Positions 20,807 through 31,164 of a DNA stretch of 64,000 nt are shown piece by piece. The DNA comes from Macrotis lagotis (Eukaryota > Chordata > Mammalia > Peramelemorphia > Peramelidae). Numbering within the stretch: position 1 is the stretch's first letter; every line of letters begins with the position of its first letter. The stretch is from positions 21,985,207 to 22,049,206 of the forward strand of contig NC_133665.1 of assembly GCF_037893015.1 (NCBI RefSeq). Reading direction: 5' to 3'. The notes below the pieces were generated by a model. It did no database searches. It was not told the DNA's origin and saw nothing but the letters and a program-made list of their open reading frames with translations. The position numbers and the translations under genes are program-made.

Positions 20807-21844
20807 TTTCTTTTGATTAACTTTGATTTTTCAGCATTCAGTGTTGTTAATGTAGAGATCAATTAATGACAGGAACCAGGTGATAATGTCAGTCTTTGTA
20901 ATATAAAAGGATATATTTTCTTATGTAAAGTCTGAGAGTTTGGATTTGGAGATATTCTTGCTTCTAGAAATCTGAAATGATATAGACTAGAGAGACCTGA
21001 CTTTTCACTTCAGAGTGATATTTTCTAACTGTTTCTGTTCCACTTCCTACATAATAAAGAATAGCAGCCTCTTAATAGTTCCTGAGACAGTTGTTAAATT
21101 TTCAATATTTATACCTCAGAAATCAGCAAAAACTATACATCAGAGCTTTATTTGTTGTTTTATTTGTCTAGACTTGAGAAAGTCTAGATGGAGAAATGTT
21201 AATGGAGAAAGTGTCAATTACAGATTAAAATTATTTCATGTGTAATTTTAAGAGAGTTGGTAATCAAATATTTACCAGCATATCATTATGAAGGCATACT
21301 TCAATATAATATCACTTTCTTTCTTCCCTAAAAGTTTCTGGGTGAAAAGACAACTCTCAAAAAAGTCTCCAGAGAGTCAGTGGTGGAGATTTCCTGTCTA
21401 CCCCCCTGTCCAGTGAGTGCACAACATCATAGGGAAGCCTGTGTCTACTATAGAAGTTATCCCCTGTTTTCATCTTTTTTTTCCCTTTCTTACAAAGTCT
21501 TTTTTCTCAGACCACTCTCCATACCCTTTCATACCTTATGATCAGCAGGACAGAAAAAGAACAAATTTTTTCACTTGGAAATATTTGTATTTACTCTCAA
21601 TTCCAGGTCAAGAACCAAAGAACCTTTTCTCTACGAGGAAGTAAATAGACTGGAAATAGAGAATATTTGTTCATTGTCTGTAGTGGGGAGGCAGTTGCCC
21701 CCATCACATAATTCCAGAAGAAGGCTCACTAAGTTCACATTCTCCAAAGACTTGGTCCTTATTGGCAGATTCCCCCATTAGATTCAGTAACTTGATTCCT
21801 TCTATCAAGATTATAGATAAGTCTTTTCTAGGATGTTAGCAACT
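20807..21844. other. Unassigned stretch
   Basis: No recognised gene. Frames at 21,015-21,245 and 21,417-21,644 are short and without motif. Confidence 0.35.
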
Positions 21845-22290
21845 CTTTGTGGTTGCTAAGAGTTGGATATCAAAGGGATGCTCATATTTTGGAAAATAGC
21901 TAAACAAGCAGGATGATTTCAGAAAAACCTGGGAAGATATGCATGAAGTGATAAAAAGTGAAGTGAGCAGAACTAGTAACACACATGTAACAGCATGATG
22001 AATACTGTGAATCATTCAACTATTCTCAGCAGTACAATGATCCAAGACAATCCCAAAGGACTAATGATGAAGCATACTATCCACCTCCAGAGAAAGTATT
22101 GATATTGTCTAAATAGAGAATGAAGCATTCCATTTTCACTTTCTTTCTTAAATTCTTTGAGTCTTCTTATGCAAAATTACTACTATGGAAATGTTTTGCA
22201 TTAGTGCATATTTATAACCCATATCTGATTTCTTACATTTCAGGGAGTGGGAAAGGGTGGGAGAGAATTTGGGACTCAAATCTTAAAAAA
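21845..22290 (+). mobile_element. Old L1 3' end
   Basis: 5'-truncated L1: 'ggaaaatagctaaacaagca', 'gaaaaacctgggaagatatg', 'gtgaagtgagcagaactagt', 'aactattctcagcagtacaa', then the 3'UTR ending 'gagagaatttgggactcaaa' and an A-rich tail. It shares the downstream tandem duplication. Confidence 0.8.
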
Positions 22291-22510
22291 AGAAACCACA
22301 GAGGTTAAACAAATTACTAAACTAAATGAGTTGGAGATCCACTTACAGACCCAATGACATTCTGATAGAGGAATAGACACAAATATCAAATAGACTGATA
22401 GACTCAAAACTTAAAAAAAAGAAAGAAAGAAACCACAAAGGTTAAACAAATAACTAAATTAAATGAGTTGGAGATCCACTTACTGATCCCATGACATTCT
22501 GATAGAGGAA
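22271..22510 (+). repeat. Tandem duplication spanning an L1 tail
   Basis: Two units, about 138 bp apart, contain 'actcaaatcttaaaaaaag' / 'actcaaaacttaaaaaaaag' and then an 80-bp block: 'aggttaaacaaa', 'gagttggagatccactta', 'gacattctgatagaggaa'. The unit thus includes both the L1 tail and its 3' flank and arose after the L1 insertion. Confidence 0.85.
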
Positions 22511-22950
22511 AACCAAAGTCACCAAGGCTGGATACAGGGGATTCTAGATCATTGGATCTAAGGAAAGATAGGATATAAAAACACAGAATGACAGAGAACA
22601 GGGAAAAAAGGTTTCAAAAAATTTTTTCATTGTTTGGGGAGTAGGAGAGGAAAGTTGCATTATCATTTGATGAAAACATTCATGTGTGGTCTTGAGTTGT
22701 ATTTTCCCATCACTTTTGAGCATGAAATATGGTGTCCTTGTGATCTGAGTGGAGAGACATTCCTAAGTATGTAACTTATCTCTAGGGAGTGAGAATACAG
22801 ATGACAATAGAACCGTGGGAGGAATTTTCCATAAAACTTCTCCCACAGTAGTGGGGACTTATTAATATTCTACTTAATTTTTGGTTGGTTAATTCAACTT
22901 GATGTGATCTTAAACTGAATTAAAAGAAGTTTAGAATTATCAAAATGATA
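22511..22950. other. Unassigned stretch
   Basis: Nothing recognised. Confidence 0.35.
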
Positions 22951-22954
22951 GACT

Positions 22955-23195
22955 CACTATATTGTCCTAATCAGAGCACATCCAGAGTATTGTGTCCAGT
23001 TCTAGACATCATTAGAAAAGACATTGATTAGTCAGAGAATGCTGAGAGGAAGACAAAGGCAACCAGGAGTGTAAGAGATCTTGAGATTAATTGAAGGAAC
23101 TGTAAACATCTTCTCATAACCTGGAGAGGAGAAGATTGGGGACTAGGATAGATTTTCTTCTTTTAAGATTACTTGTGATCTTTATAATCTATTTC
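22955..23195 (+). mobile_element. CR1-clade LINE ORF2 C-terminal fragment
   Basis: 'agagcacatccagagtattg', 'tgtccagttctagacatcat', 'ggcaaccaggagtgtaagag' and 'cctggagaggagaagattgg' match the end of CR1-type ORF2, which encodes 'HLEYCVQFW' and 'LFSLEKRR' in better copies. Here 'PEYCVQF' survives. It corresponds to part of the antisense CR1 copy at 40,360. Confidence 0.7.
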
Positions 23196-23425
23196 CACAT
23201 TATTGGGACCGATGAATATTTACTGATTGATTGATAGATTCATTTCTTTCTTGAAATATTTCTCAATTACCTACTTTGAACAGAAAACTGTGCAACTAGT
23301 TGCTTAGGGAAACAAAAAGTTTAGATAAGAGAATTATTATCTCCTTGGACCTCACACAGAGAGTTTTAATATATGAGTAACACAGTGGAGAAATAGGTAA
23401 GAGATGTACAAAATGTTCATTGAGA
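23196..23425. other. Unassigned stretch
   Basis: Nothing recognised between the CR1 fragment and the TG microsatellite. Confidence 0.3.
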
Positions 23426-23492
23426 TTTGTATGTGTGTGTGTGTGTGTGTGTGTGTTGTATGTCTGTATGTCTGTGTGTGTGTATATGTGTG
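23426..23492. repeat. (TG)n microsatellite
   Basis: TG/TGTA/TCTG run, imperfect. Confidence 0.9.
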
Positions 23493-23924
23493 GGAGGGAG
23501 GGAAAGTGAAAGAGAGGAAGAGAGATATGAAGGAGAGGAAAAATAGTATTATTGATGCAGGTATCAGGAAAGGCTTTGTAACTTATATTCATTTTCAATT
23601 TTTATTAGCATCACCAAGGAAAACCACTTTATTTGTCAAATAGTAGATACATAATAAGTGTAGAAAGGAATGGAGGGGAGAAGAAAACAGTGGGATGTCT
23701 AATATTTTAATGCTAAAAAAAATCCCAACTCCTGATATTTTCCTAGACAAGATATTTTTGGTGTTTGTGATGTGGTTTCTTTTACCACAAAACCATCAGT
23801 TTTCTTGCACTACCATCTCCCTCAGTTCAGTTTCTTGATACTGAAAGATACTGAAAGTTTCCTCTTTTCTGAATTTCTTCATGGTTTGAAATGGTTTCAA
23901 AAACATCTAGTCACCCCTAATTAT
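23493..23924. other. Unassigned stretch
   Basis: Nothing recognised. Confidence 0.3.
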
Positions 23925-24590
23925 TTCTAGAGTCATAGGTTCATGGCCCAAACAGAGTCCCAGAGAGGAAAAAGAACTAGTTTGCTCATGTGCACAAGCA
24001 GTAAGTAGCAAAGCTGGGATTTGCTATGGTAAATCTGTACAGCATACTAAAAAGTGGAGACATCACTTTGCCTACAAAGATCTGAATAGTAATAGTGATT
24101 TTTTTTTCCCAAAATCAATGTATGGTTATGAGATTTGGACTATAAGGAAACCTGAGCACCACAGAATCAATGCTTTTGAATTGTGTTGGAGGAGACTCTT
24201 GAGAGTCCCTAGAACAGCAAAAAGATCAAATCAATCAATATTTAAAGAAATTAATTAAGAGTATTCACTGTAAGGTCAAATACCGAAGCTGAAGCTTAAA
24301 GACTGTGGCTACAAAATGAGAAGATGGAACTCAATGGGGAAAAAAAAAACTTTTGTTAGGAAAGATTAAAGGCTAAAATAAGGGGATGACAGGAGATACA
24401 AAATGGATAGATAATTTCATAGAAACAACAAATATAACCTTGAACAGACTTTGAGAGATAGTGGAAGGTAGCCCTGGTCCATGGGGTCACAAAGAGTTGG
24501 ACACAACTGAACAACATATGATTGAACAACAGCAACAAAGGGTTTGAACCCAGACCTTCTGACTCCTCAGATCCAGAAAACGTTTCCACA
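23925..24590 (-). mobile_element. MIR relic, antisense, split by BovB
   Basis: The left half (23,925-24,023) contains 'cccagagaggaaaaagaact' and 'gtagcaaagctgggatttg'. The right half (24,539-24,590) continues 'ggtttgaacccagaccttct'. Joined, they follow the antisense MIR order, so the BovB between them is the younger event. Confidence 0.65.
24024..24538 (+). mobile_element. BovB LINE 3' fragment
   Basis: 5'-truncated BovB (RTE clade): 'gcatactaaaaagtggagac', 'atgtatggttatgagatttg', 'gaggagactcttgagagtcc' and 'gaagctgaagct', ending 'catggggtcacaaagagttg', 'gacacaactgaacaac'. The tail is the one carried by the SINEs at 4,893, 8,100, 25,497 and 34,660, so BovB-type machinery likely moved them. 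The coding portion is the C-terminal end of the reverse transcriptase ORF and is broken. Confidence 0.85.
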
Positions 24591-25280
24591 AAGGCATCAT
24601 TCTTTAATATTACACATATTTATAGAGTAAAAGATATAACCAATGTCTCCCCTTACCACCTCTCAAGTAACTGGAAAACAATAGATATTTGGTGACAAAT
24701 ATGTCAAATACACATATCTAACTGGATTTTATGTTTTGACCTTGAGGCTAAATTGGAGCAGGAAGTGAAGAATGCTTACAGAAACAAATTTTCCATGTTG
24801 CAGCCTTTTCTGGAGGTTGTTAAAAAAATGTCTCCCTCTCCACTAGTTTCTTATGTAAGGAGAAAGATACAAATCAATTCAACTTTAGTAATGTGATGAT
24901 GTGAACTATAGTAATTTAATGATGTATTGTGGATAACGAGTGTGTAGTTTAGCTCAGTTTTGTATTTTCACCAGAATTATATACTTAAGCATTATGATTT
25001 ATAAAATAACATCCTGTATTGTTTTCTTGGGCTTCCTTAGGAGCCAATAACATCAACAGGCCCTAGACTCTTAAAACTGCTGATTTCTTCCATTTTTCAG
25101 GTTTTTCATTAGCATATTGGAATTTGGAGGGGGCGTAACTCTAGATATAATTATAGAAAATATGTTAGCTAAGGAGAATTTTCATTATGTATAGATGTGA
25201 TTTACCTCATAATTATCTTATATCTCATAACAAAATAATAATCTTATAATGAGACATCTCCTAAATATGATTCAGATGAT
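24591..25280. other. Unassigned stretch
   Basis: No gene or repeat recognised. AT-rich. Confidence 0.35.
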
Positions 25281-25765
25281 AGGCAGCTGGGTGGCATAGT
25301 AAATAAAGTGCCTGTAGTCAATAAGGCAGCTGTCCTCAAATATGCACTATCTGTGTGATCCTGGCCAAGTCACCTAACCTCTGTTTGCCTCAGATTTCTG
25401 CTTTGTAAAATGAGAGTAATAATAGCACCTAGCTCCCATGTTTGTTGTGGGGATCAATTATGATAATAATTGTGAAGTATTTAGGACACTGCCTCATTAT
25501 TGTTCAGTCATTTTTGCTAAATGGGGTTTTGCTGACCCCATATAGAATTTTCTTGGCAAAGATACTGGTTTACCATTTCCTTCTCCAGCTCATTTTACAG
25601 ATGAAGAACTGAAGTAAACAGGGTTAAATGACTTAGCCTTGGGTCACACAGCTAATAAGTGTCTGAGGTCAGATTTGAACTCAGAAAGATGAGTCCCGGC
25701 ACTCTATCCACTGTCATGCACACTGCCTGGTTCATATAGCAAATGTTATATAAATGTTATCTATT
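25281..25765 (+). mobile_element. MIR-type SINE split by a BovB-tailed SINE
   Basis: The left part has 'ggcagctgggtggcatagta', 'tgtgtgatcctggccaagtc' and 'gctttgtaaaatgagagtaa'. The right part (25,723-25,765) has 'ctggttcatatagcaaatg'. Near-identical 'acactgcct' words border the inner SINE. Confidence 0.65.
25497..25722 (-). mobile_element. BovB-tailed SINE, antisense
   Basis: 'attgttcagtcatttttgct' and 'agaattttcttggcaaagat' form the antisense tail. The body is 'gctcattttacagatgaaga' and the head 'cggcactctatccactg'. It is inserted in a MIR-type SINE with a probable 9-bp 'acactgcct' TSD. Confidence 0.75.
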
Positions 25766-26604
25766 ATTATATCTAAGATATCTAGTACATAAGCAAATTA
25801 CTCTATCTGAAATTCAGAATCTCAGTTTCTAAAGGATCAATTTGGCAACATATCTACCCATACTGAAATACATTTTTGCAAAGCTATGCTTCATGCCCAT
25901 TTAGTTGTGGATCTTCTCCATCCTTTATGTCAGAAATTTTTCACTGAGTCCAGGCTTGAATAATACAATCAGGATCTTGGACTTGAAATCTAAGGATCCT
26001 GGCACTGTCTTTCTGAAATATAATAAACCTAATAGAGCAACTTTAGAAAGTATGTTGCCCAATCAATCAAGTGATTATTTACTGAGTGTCCACAATACTC
26101 CCTGGCAGAAAGTGAGGGTGACCCAACCTTTCAGTGGGTGACTGAGTTTCAGAAAAGTAATTAATCCAGAGAACAAAAGAACAAAATGTTCCCTTAAATT
26201 ACCAGATCAAACTTTTTAAAAAATTCATGAGAACAAGGTTGCCATAGCAACATGACATTATCTCCTATCCAATGTATTGGGAATGCTCTTTTCTATACTT
26301 ATTTGGTCCTCAGAAAGTAGACATTGTCTGCCACTGGGTCTATGCTTAAAGACTTCCAATCTTGTTAAATCTTTATATAGCTTTTGCTTTAGTGGCAAAG
26401 CCCCAGAGAAGCTTGGGTCACTTCTGTGCTATAATGGAACGTTAGAGGAGGATTTTTGTGGAAGATCTACCATTGGAAGATTTGTGGGATCACACAGTAT
26501 GAAAAAATGTGAATGATTTGAGATATGATGTGCATTGTGGGAGGAGATAGCTTTAAATAGTCTTATGGGACAAAGAGATTATGAGTTTCATTTATATATG
26601 GAGT
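25766..26604. other. Unassigned stretch
   Basis: Frames at 25,905-26,141 and 26,277-26,516 lack recognisable motifs. No gene is called. Confidence 0.35.
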
Positions 26605-26611
26605 CCATCTA

Positions 26612-26643
<32 letters not shown>

Positions 26644-26662
26644 TGTGTGTGTGTGTGTGTAA
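26605..26662. repeat. (TG)n microsatellite
   Basis: TG run with one TATG interruption. Confidence 0.95.
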
Positions 26663-26808
26663 GACTGCTTATATTTATGTCCCATAGGCTATACCAGAAA
26701 AACTATACTATAAATTATATTATAATGCTGATAGTATTATGAATGGAAAATTATTGGGAGCCAGGGTCTCTAAGCTGTTTGACACAGTCACAGCAAGAAT
26801 ACTCAAGG

Positions 26809-27547
26809 TGGGCAGAGCTAAGATGGCGACAAGAAGGGATCAAGTCCTAGGTGCTCTCTGATAAAAACGTGGAACTAAAGACTCTAAACTTTCGAGAGAC
26901 AGAAGCCACAAAGGGACCCAGCGAGGCAGTTCCCCTACTCAAGGTAACCTGGAAAAGAGCATAAAGGCTCTGCTCCCCGGGTTTGGAGGGGCAGCCCGCC
27001 AGAGCGAATGAAGTTCAGCCTCCCAGAGGCAGCCCCAGGGTGCTGGGAGCCACGGCTCACAGCAGCAGGGGAGTCTCTTGAGCTGCACCCTGGGGAGCAC
27101 TGGCACAAAGTGGGAGAACAGCTGGGGACCTCTGCCACAGTGAGCACGTGGAGCCCAGTCCTCAGGGCACACAGCTAGCAGCCTGGTCTTTCAGCAGCCC
27201 AGATCCATAAACAGAAGCAGGCAGAGCCAGAGAGGGTAAGCAGGAGCCCCCAAGGCATGAGCCCATTGAGCTGAGGGAGGGGAGTGAAGAGAGACTGCAG
27301 AGCTCTGTCCTCTGGCCCTGGAACAGGACTCTGGAGCTCTGACCACATTCAGATCCTGATCACAGTCTAGCCCCCCCCCCCCATAGAACAGCAGGGCCCC
27401 CCCCCCCCACCTCAGCCCCATGGCAGAAAGGGGCACTTATGGTCATTCACAGACCAGGAGGGAGGACAGAGCCTCACACACTGAGACCCTTGTGGGATTG
27501 TCCCAAATGCTCAAGAAGCACCCCAAAACCAGGCTCAGGCTGGGAAA
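26809..27547 (+). promoter_or_regulatory. L1/HAL1 5'UTR with YY1-like site
   Basis: It starts 'gggcagagctaagatggcga', containing AAGATGGCG, the YY1-type motif of L1 promoters. The UTR is GC-rich and CpG-poor, unlike its flanks. Two 12-base C runs (27,371-27,382 and 27,397-27,408) are present. Promoter function is inferred from family knowledge. Confidence 0.65.
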
Positions 27548-28660
27548 ATGAGCAAGCAGAGAAATAAGAGTAAGACCATTGAGAAATATTTTGCTCATGA
27601 GCCCAAGAAGGATCAAAATACTCAGTCTGAAGATGAGGAGGTACAAGCTCCTGCATCTAAAGACTCCAAGCAAAACGGAAATTGGGTTCAGGCTATGACA
27701 GAGCTCAAAAAAGACTTCGAAAATCAAATGAAGGAGTTGGAAGAAAAACTGGGAAAAGAAAGGAGAGAGATGCAGGAAAAACATGAAAATGAAGTCAGCA
27801 GCTTAGTCAAGGAAATCCAAAAAATTGCTGAAGAAAATAGCATGCTAAAAACCAGCTTAGGTCAAATGGATAAAACAGTTCAAAAAATTATTGAGGAGAA
27901 GAATGCCTTAAAAAGCAAAATTGGCCAGATGGAAAAAGAGATAAGAAAACTCTCTGAGGAGAACAAATCCTTCAGACAAAGAATAGAATTCAGGGAGATT
28001 GATGAATTTACCAGAAATCAGGAATCAATACTTCAAAACCAAAAAAATGAAAAATTAGAAGAAAATGTGAAATATCTCATTGAAAAAACAACTGATATGG
28101 AAAACAGACTTAGGAAAGATAAATTAAAAATTATTGGAATACCTGAAAGTCATGATCAGGAAAGGAGCCTTGACATCATTTTCAAAGAATTACTACAGGA
28201 AAATTGCCCTGATATTCTAGAAGCAGAGGGCAAAATAGAAATGGAGAGAATCCACCGATCCCCCCAAGAAAGAGATGCCAAAAAACCAACCCCTAGGAAT
28301 ATTATAGCCAAGTTCCAGAACTCCCAAGTCAAAGAGAAAATATTACAAGCAGCCAGAAGGACACAGTTCAAATATCATGGAGCTGCAGTCAGGATCACAC
28401 AGGACTGAGCAGCAACTACATTGGAACCTCGTAGGGCTTGGAATACAATATAACAGAAGGCAAAAGAGCTTAGAATGCTGCCAAGAATGAACTACCCAGC
28501 AAGGCTGAATGTCCTCTTCCAGGGAAAAAGATGGACTTTCAATGAACCAGGGGAATTTCAAAGGTTCCTTTTGGAATGGCCAGAGCTGAACAGAAGGTTT
28601 GATCTTCAGATACAGGACTCAGGTGAAGCACGGAGATTGGAGGAGAGGGGGGAAATATGA
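27548..28660 (+). pseudogene. HAL1/L1 ORF1, nearly complete with two internal stops
   Basis: Start ATG 27,548 ('MSKQRNKSKTIEKYF'). Residues about 1-50 are a basic N-terminus. About 50-160 form a strong heptad coiled coil ('MTELKKDFENQMKELEEKL', 'MLKTSLGQMDKTVQKIIEE'). About 190-250 is the RRM ('KLKIIGIPESHD', 'ENCPDILEAEGKIEMERIHR'). The C-terminal domain ('PRNIIAKFQNSQVKEKIL', 'AAVRITQD') reaches a TGA at 28,406-28,408. The same frame continues to a natural-looking end at 28,660 with one further stop ('AWNTI' then stop), so two single changes break a protein of about 370 residues. This is the best preserved ORF1 in the window, suggesting a younger element than the L1 at 10.7 kb. Confidence 0.9.
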
Positions 28661-29141
28661 GGGACTTAATGAGGATGAACTGCATGTATTCCTGCAAAGA
28701 AAAATGATATTGATAATACTCATATGAACATCTTCAGTTAATAGAGCAGGTAGAGGGAGCTTTTATAGTTGAAGCACAGGAGAAAGCTGAATTCAAAGAT
28801 AAAATATGGTGTAAAAATGGAGTCAATAGAAAAAAAGGGAAATGTAATGGGAGAAAGAAAAAGGAGAGGGGGAATAGGCCAAGATATTTCATATAATAAG
28901 ATTTTTTTCATTATTACAATGAGCTATTGCAATGATATGGAAGGGGGGGAGGCAAGGGGGTATGAGGGAACCTTTGCTCTCATCAGAGGTGGCTAGGAGA
29001 GGAAACAGCATATATATACTCAATGGGGTATAGGCATCTGGAGTAAGAAGGGGGGGGAGCAGGGGGAAGGGGTAGGGATGTGAATAAAGGAGGAAAGGAT
29101 GGACCATGGGGGGAGAGTGGTCAGATATAACACATTTTCTT

Positions 29142-29290
29142 TTTTACTTCTTGCAAGGGGCTGGGATTGGAAGGCCTGTCCAGGACCATAGGGCCATGTG
29201 GATTCTGGGTCTAAGGGGTGGTATGGGGGCTCAGGGCTTCTTGGCCCCAGGGCCAGAGATCTGTCTGCTGCACCACTCAGCAACCCTACA
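29142..29290 (-). repeat. Antisense SINE-like module 1 in HAL1
   Basis: 'cttgcaaggggctggg', 'ccccagggccagagatctgt' and 'ctgctgcaccactcag' follow the antisense WSINE layout, but the copy is much more diverged and G-rich than the other WSINEs in the window. Confidence 0.6.
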
Positions 29291-29486
29291 GCAGAGTCAG
29301 AGTGAAAGGAGAGAGAAAATATAGTACATGGTAGTGGAGAAATAAGAAAGGAGAGAGTTGCAATCAGCAATGGCAACATTGGAAAAATATGGAATTAACT
29401 TTTGCTATGGACTTACCATAAAGAATGTGATCCACCCATGACAGAGTTGTTGGTGTTGGAACAAAGACTGAAGCACATTTTTTATT

Positions 29487-29637
29487 ATTATTATTTCGGG
29501 GAGGGTGCAGGGCAAATAGGGTTGGGTAGCCTGCCTGGGGCCACATAGCAGGGTGATCTTTGGGTGTCTGGGGCCAGATTTGGACCCGGGTGCTCCTGAC
29601 TCAAGGGCCAATGCTCTGTCTGCCAACCAGCCACCCC
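29487..29637 (-). repeat. Antisense SINE-like module 2 in HAL1
   Basis: After 'ttattattattatttcgggg' come 'cagggcaaatagggttgggt', 'ggccacatagcagggtgat', 'gtgtctggggccagatttgg' and 'tgctcctgactcaagggcca'. These track the antisense tRNA-derived SINE with many G substitutions. Confidence 0.7.
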
Positions 29638-29684
29638 TACTATTATTACTATTTTATTTTATTTTAGGTCTTTTTTTTCCCCTT

Positions 29685-29827
29685 CTTTTAGGTTTTTGCA
29701 GGGCAGTGGGGATCAGGTGGCTTGCATGTCACACGGCTGGGTGATTGTTGGGTTTACGAGGCTGGATATGGACTTGGGTGCTTGTGGCTCCAGGGCTTGT
29801 GCTTCGTCCATTGCGCCACCTGGCCAT
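29685..29827 (-). repeat. Antisense SINE-like module 3 in HAL1
   Basis: 'ttaggtttttgcagggcagt', 'gtgattgttgggttta', 'cttgtggctccagggcttgt' and 'attgcgccacctggcc' again follow the antisense SINE. ATT/ATTT-rich spacers separate modules 2 and 3. Confidence 0.7.
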
Positions 29828-30021
29828 ACCTACAATTATTACCATTATTCTTTTTTTAATTTTAATTTTTTTTCTCTCCCCTTTACTTTATCACCCAAGC
29901 AAGTCTATATTCATGGGGGGAGGGGTATTTTGTTTACTCTTAAACAAGAATATTTTATTAATGTAGAAAAAAACATTTGTACAAAATGAGAATTTAAAAA
30001 ATAAAATTAAAAAAAAAAGAA

Positions 30022-30492
30022 ACCAGGAGGGATGGGAATTCAGTGAAGCCTGGAGGGATTAGCATGAACTGATGCTGAGTGAAATGAGCGGAAGCAGAAA
30101 AACACTATACACCCTAACAGCAACATGGGGGTGATGTTCAACCTTGATGGACATGCTCATTCCATCAGTGCAACAACCAGGGACAATTTTGGGCTGTCTG
30201 CAATGGAGAGTGTCATCTGTATCCAGAGAAAGAGCAGTGGAGTTTGAACAAAGTTCAAGGACTATTCCCTTTAATTTAGAAAAAAAACATGATATCTTAT
30301 TGTCTGATCTTGTTATCTCTTATACTTTATTTTTCTTCCTTAAGGATATGATTTCTCTCTCATCACATTCAATTTGGATCAATGTACAACATGGAAACAA
30401 AGTAAAGACTGACAGATTGCTTTCTGTGGGGGGGGGAGTAAGATTGGGGGAAAAAACTCAAATAAAAAAAGAAAAAAGAAAAAAGAAAAAAA
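30022..30492 (+). mobile_element. L1 3' end forming the tail of the composite
   Basis: 'gggatgggaattcagtgaag', 'atgaactgatgctgagtgaa', 'aacagcaacatgggggtgat' and 'atgatttctctctcatcaca' match the 3' end of the L1 at 47,761-49,806. It follows an A-rich stretch (30,003-30,021), which suggests either a chimeric transcript or a later insertion into the first tail. Confidence 0.85.
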
Positions 30493-30506
30493 AAGAATAC
30501 TCAAGG

Positions 30507-31160
30507 CAATCACACTGCCTGATGGAACATTTCCTTCTTCAATATATATAGGAATTCCATGCATACCAATATTTATAGGTCTATTATTGATTGCAATATT
30601 TACTCACCCTAATAGTGGAATGACTATAAAGGAAGGATTTCAGAAAAATTCCTGGAATACAAACAGATTGTAAACTCTGTCCAAATTTAACAGGACTGCC
30701 TCTTCCTGAGGCATACAAAAGGCTTCAACATTATGAAATCTCTGGATCCTTAGAATGGAAAACCCAACACTGGTAATTCCAAGGAGATGTCAGAATATAT
30801 ACAAGGAATACAAATACAAGATGGGTCAGATAGAATTCCAGGGAAATTAATAGTTTTGCCCCTCTTATCATACAAAGGAATATATGAAAAAGATGTTGAG
30901 AAAATAGTACAGGTGACCAATATGTGAACTCTAGCAGCCTTGGTTTCATTGGAAAGAATAAAATAGTCACAGAAACCATGGTTTCTACCAACAAGGCCTG
31001 AAAGAAAAATTGGTTATTGTAAAAGTTAACAGATGGGTGGACAAGCATAAAGACCCTCACTATAGATTTTTAAGGAAGTGTATCAAAAACCATTACTTAC
31101 ACAGAAAATATAAAAGAATTTCCATTAAAAGAATCATTTAATTAATAACTTAAAATGAAT
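30507..31160. other. Unassigned stretch
   Basis: A 109-codon antisense frame (30,731-31,060) is hydrophobic but shows no motif I recognise. No gene is called. Confidence 0.35.
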
Positions 31161-31164
31161 TAAA

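Larger units (their letters stand above)
26809..30492 (+). mobile_element. HAL1-like half-L1 composite element
   Basis: One unit framed by an exact 14-bp repeat 'aagaatactcaagg' (26,795-26,808 and 30,493-30,506). Its order is: L1 5'UTR (26,809-27,547), ORF1 (27,548-28,660), purine-rich L1 spacer (28,661-29,130), three diverged antisense SINE-like modules separated by L1-type spacer (29,142-29,827), an A-rich junction (about 29,990-30,020), and an L1 3' end with poly(A) (30,022-30,492). No endonuclease or reverse transcriptase sequence is present. HAL1 elements of mammals are L1 derivatives with ORF1 but no ORF2 that rely on L1 in trans, and this fits. The SINE-like modules and second tail are the unusual parts. 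Confidence 0.85.

Noticed and set aside
20619-20880. AATAAA plus pyrimidine-rich tail resembling an LTR end
   Set aside because: The AATAAA is part of the SINE target site and no matching LTR start or second end was found.
26939-27436. Antisense Pro/Cys/Ser-rich frames over the GC-rich block
   Set aside because: They lie opposite the L1/HAL1 5'UTR and have no domain signature; GC-rich composition explains their openness.
30731-31060. Hydrophobic antisense 109-codon frame
   Set aside because: No motif, no start context, flanked by repeats; likely chance.
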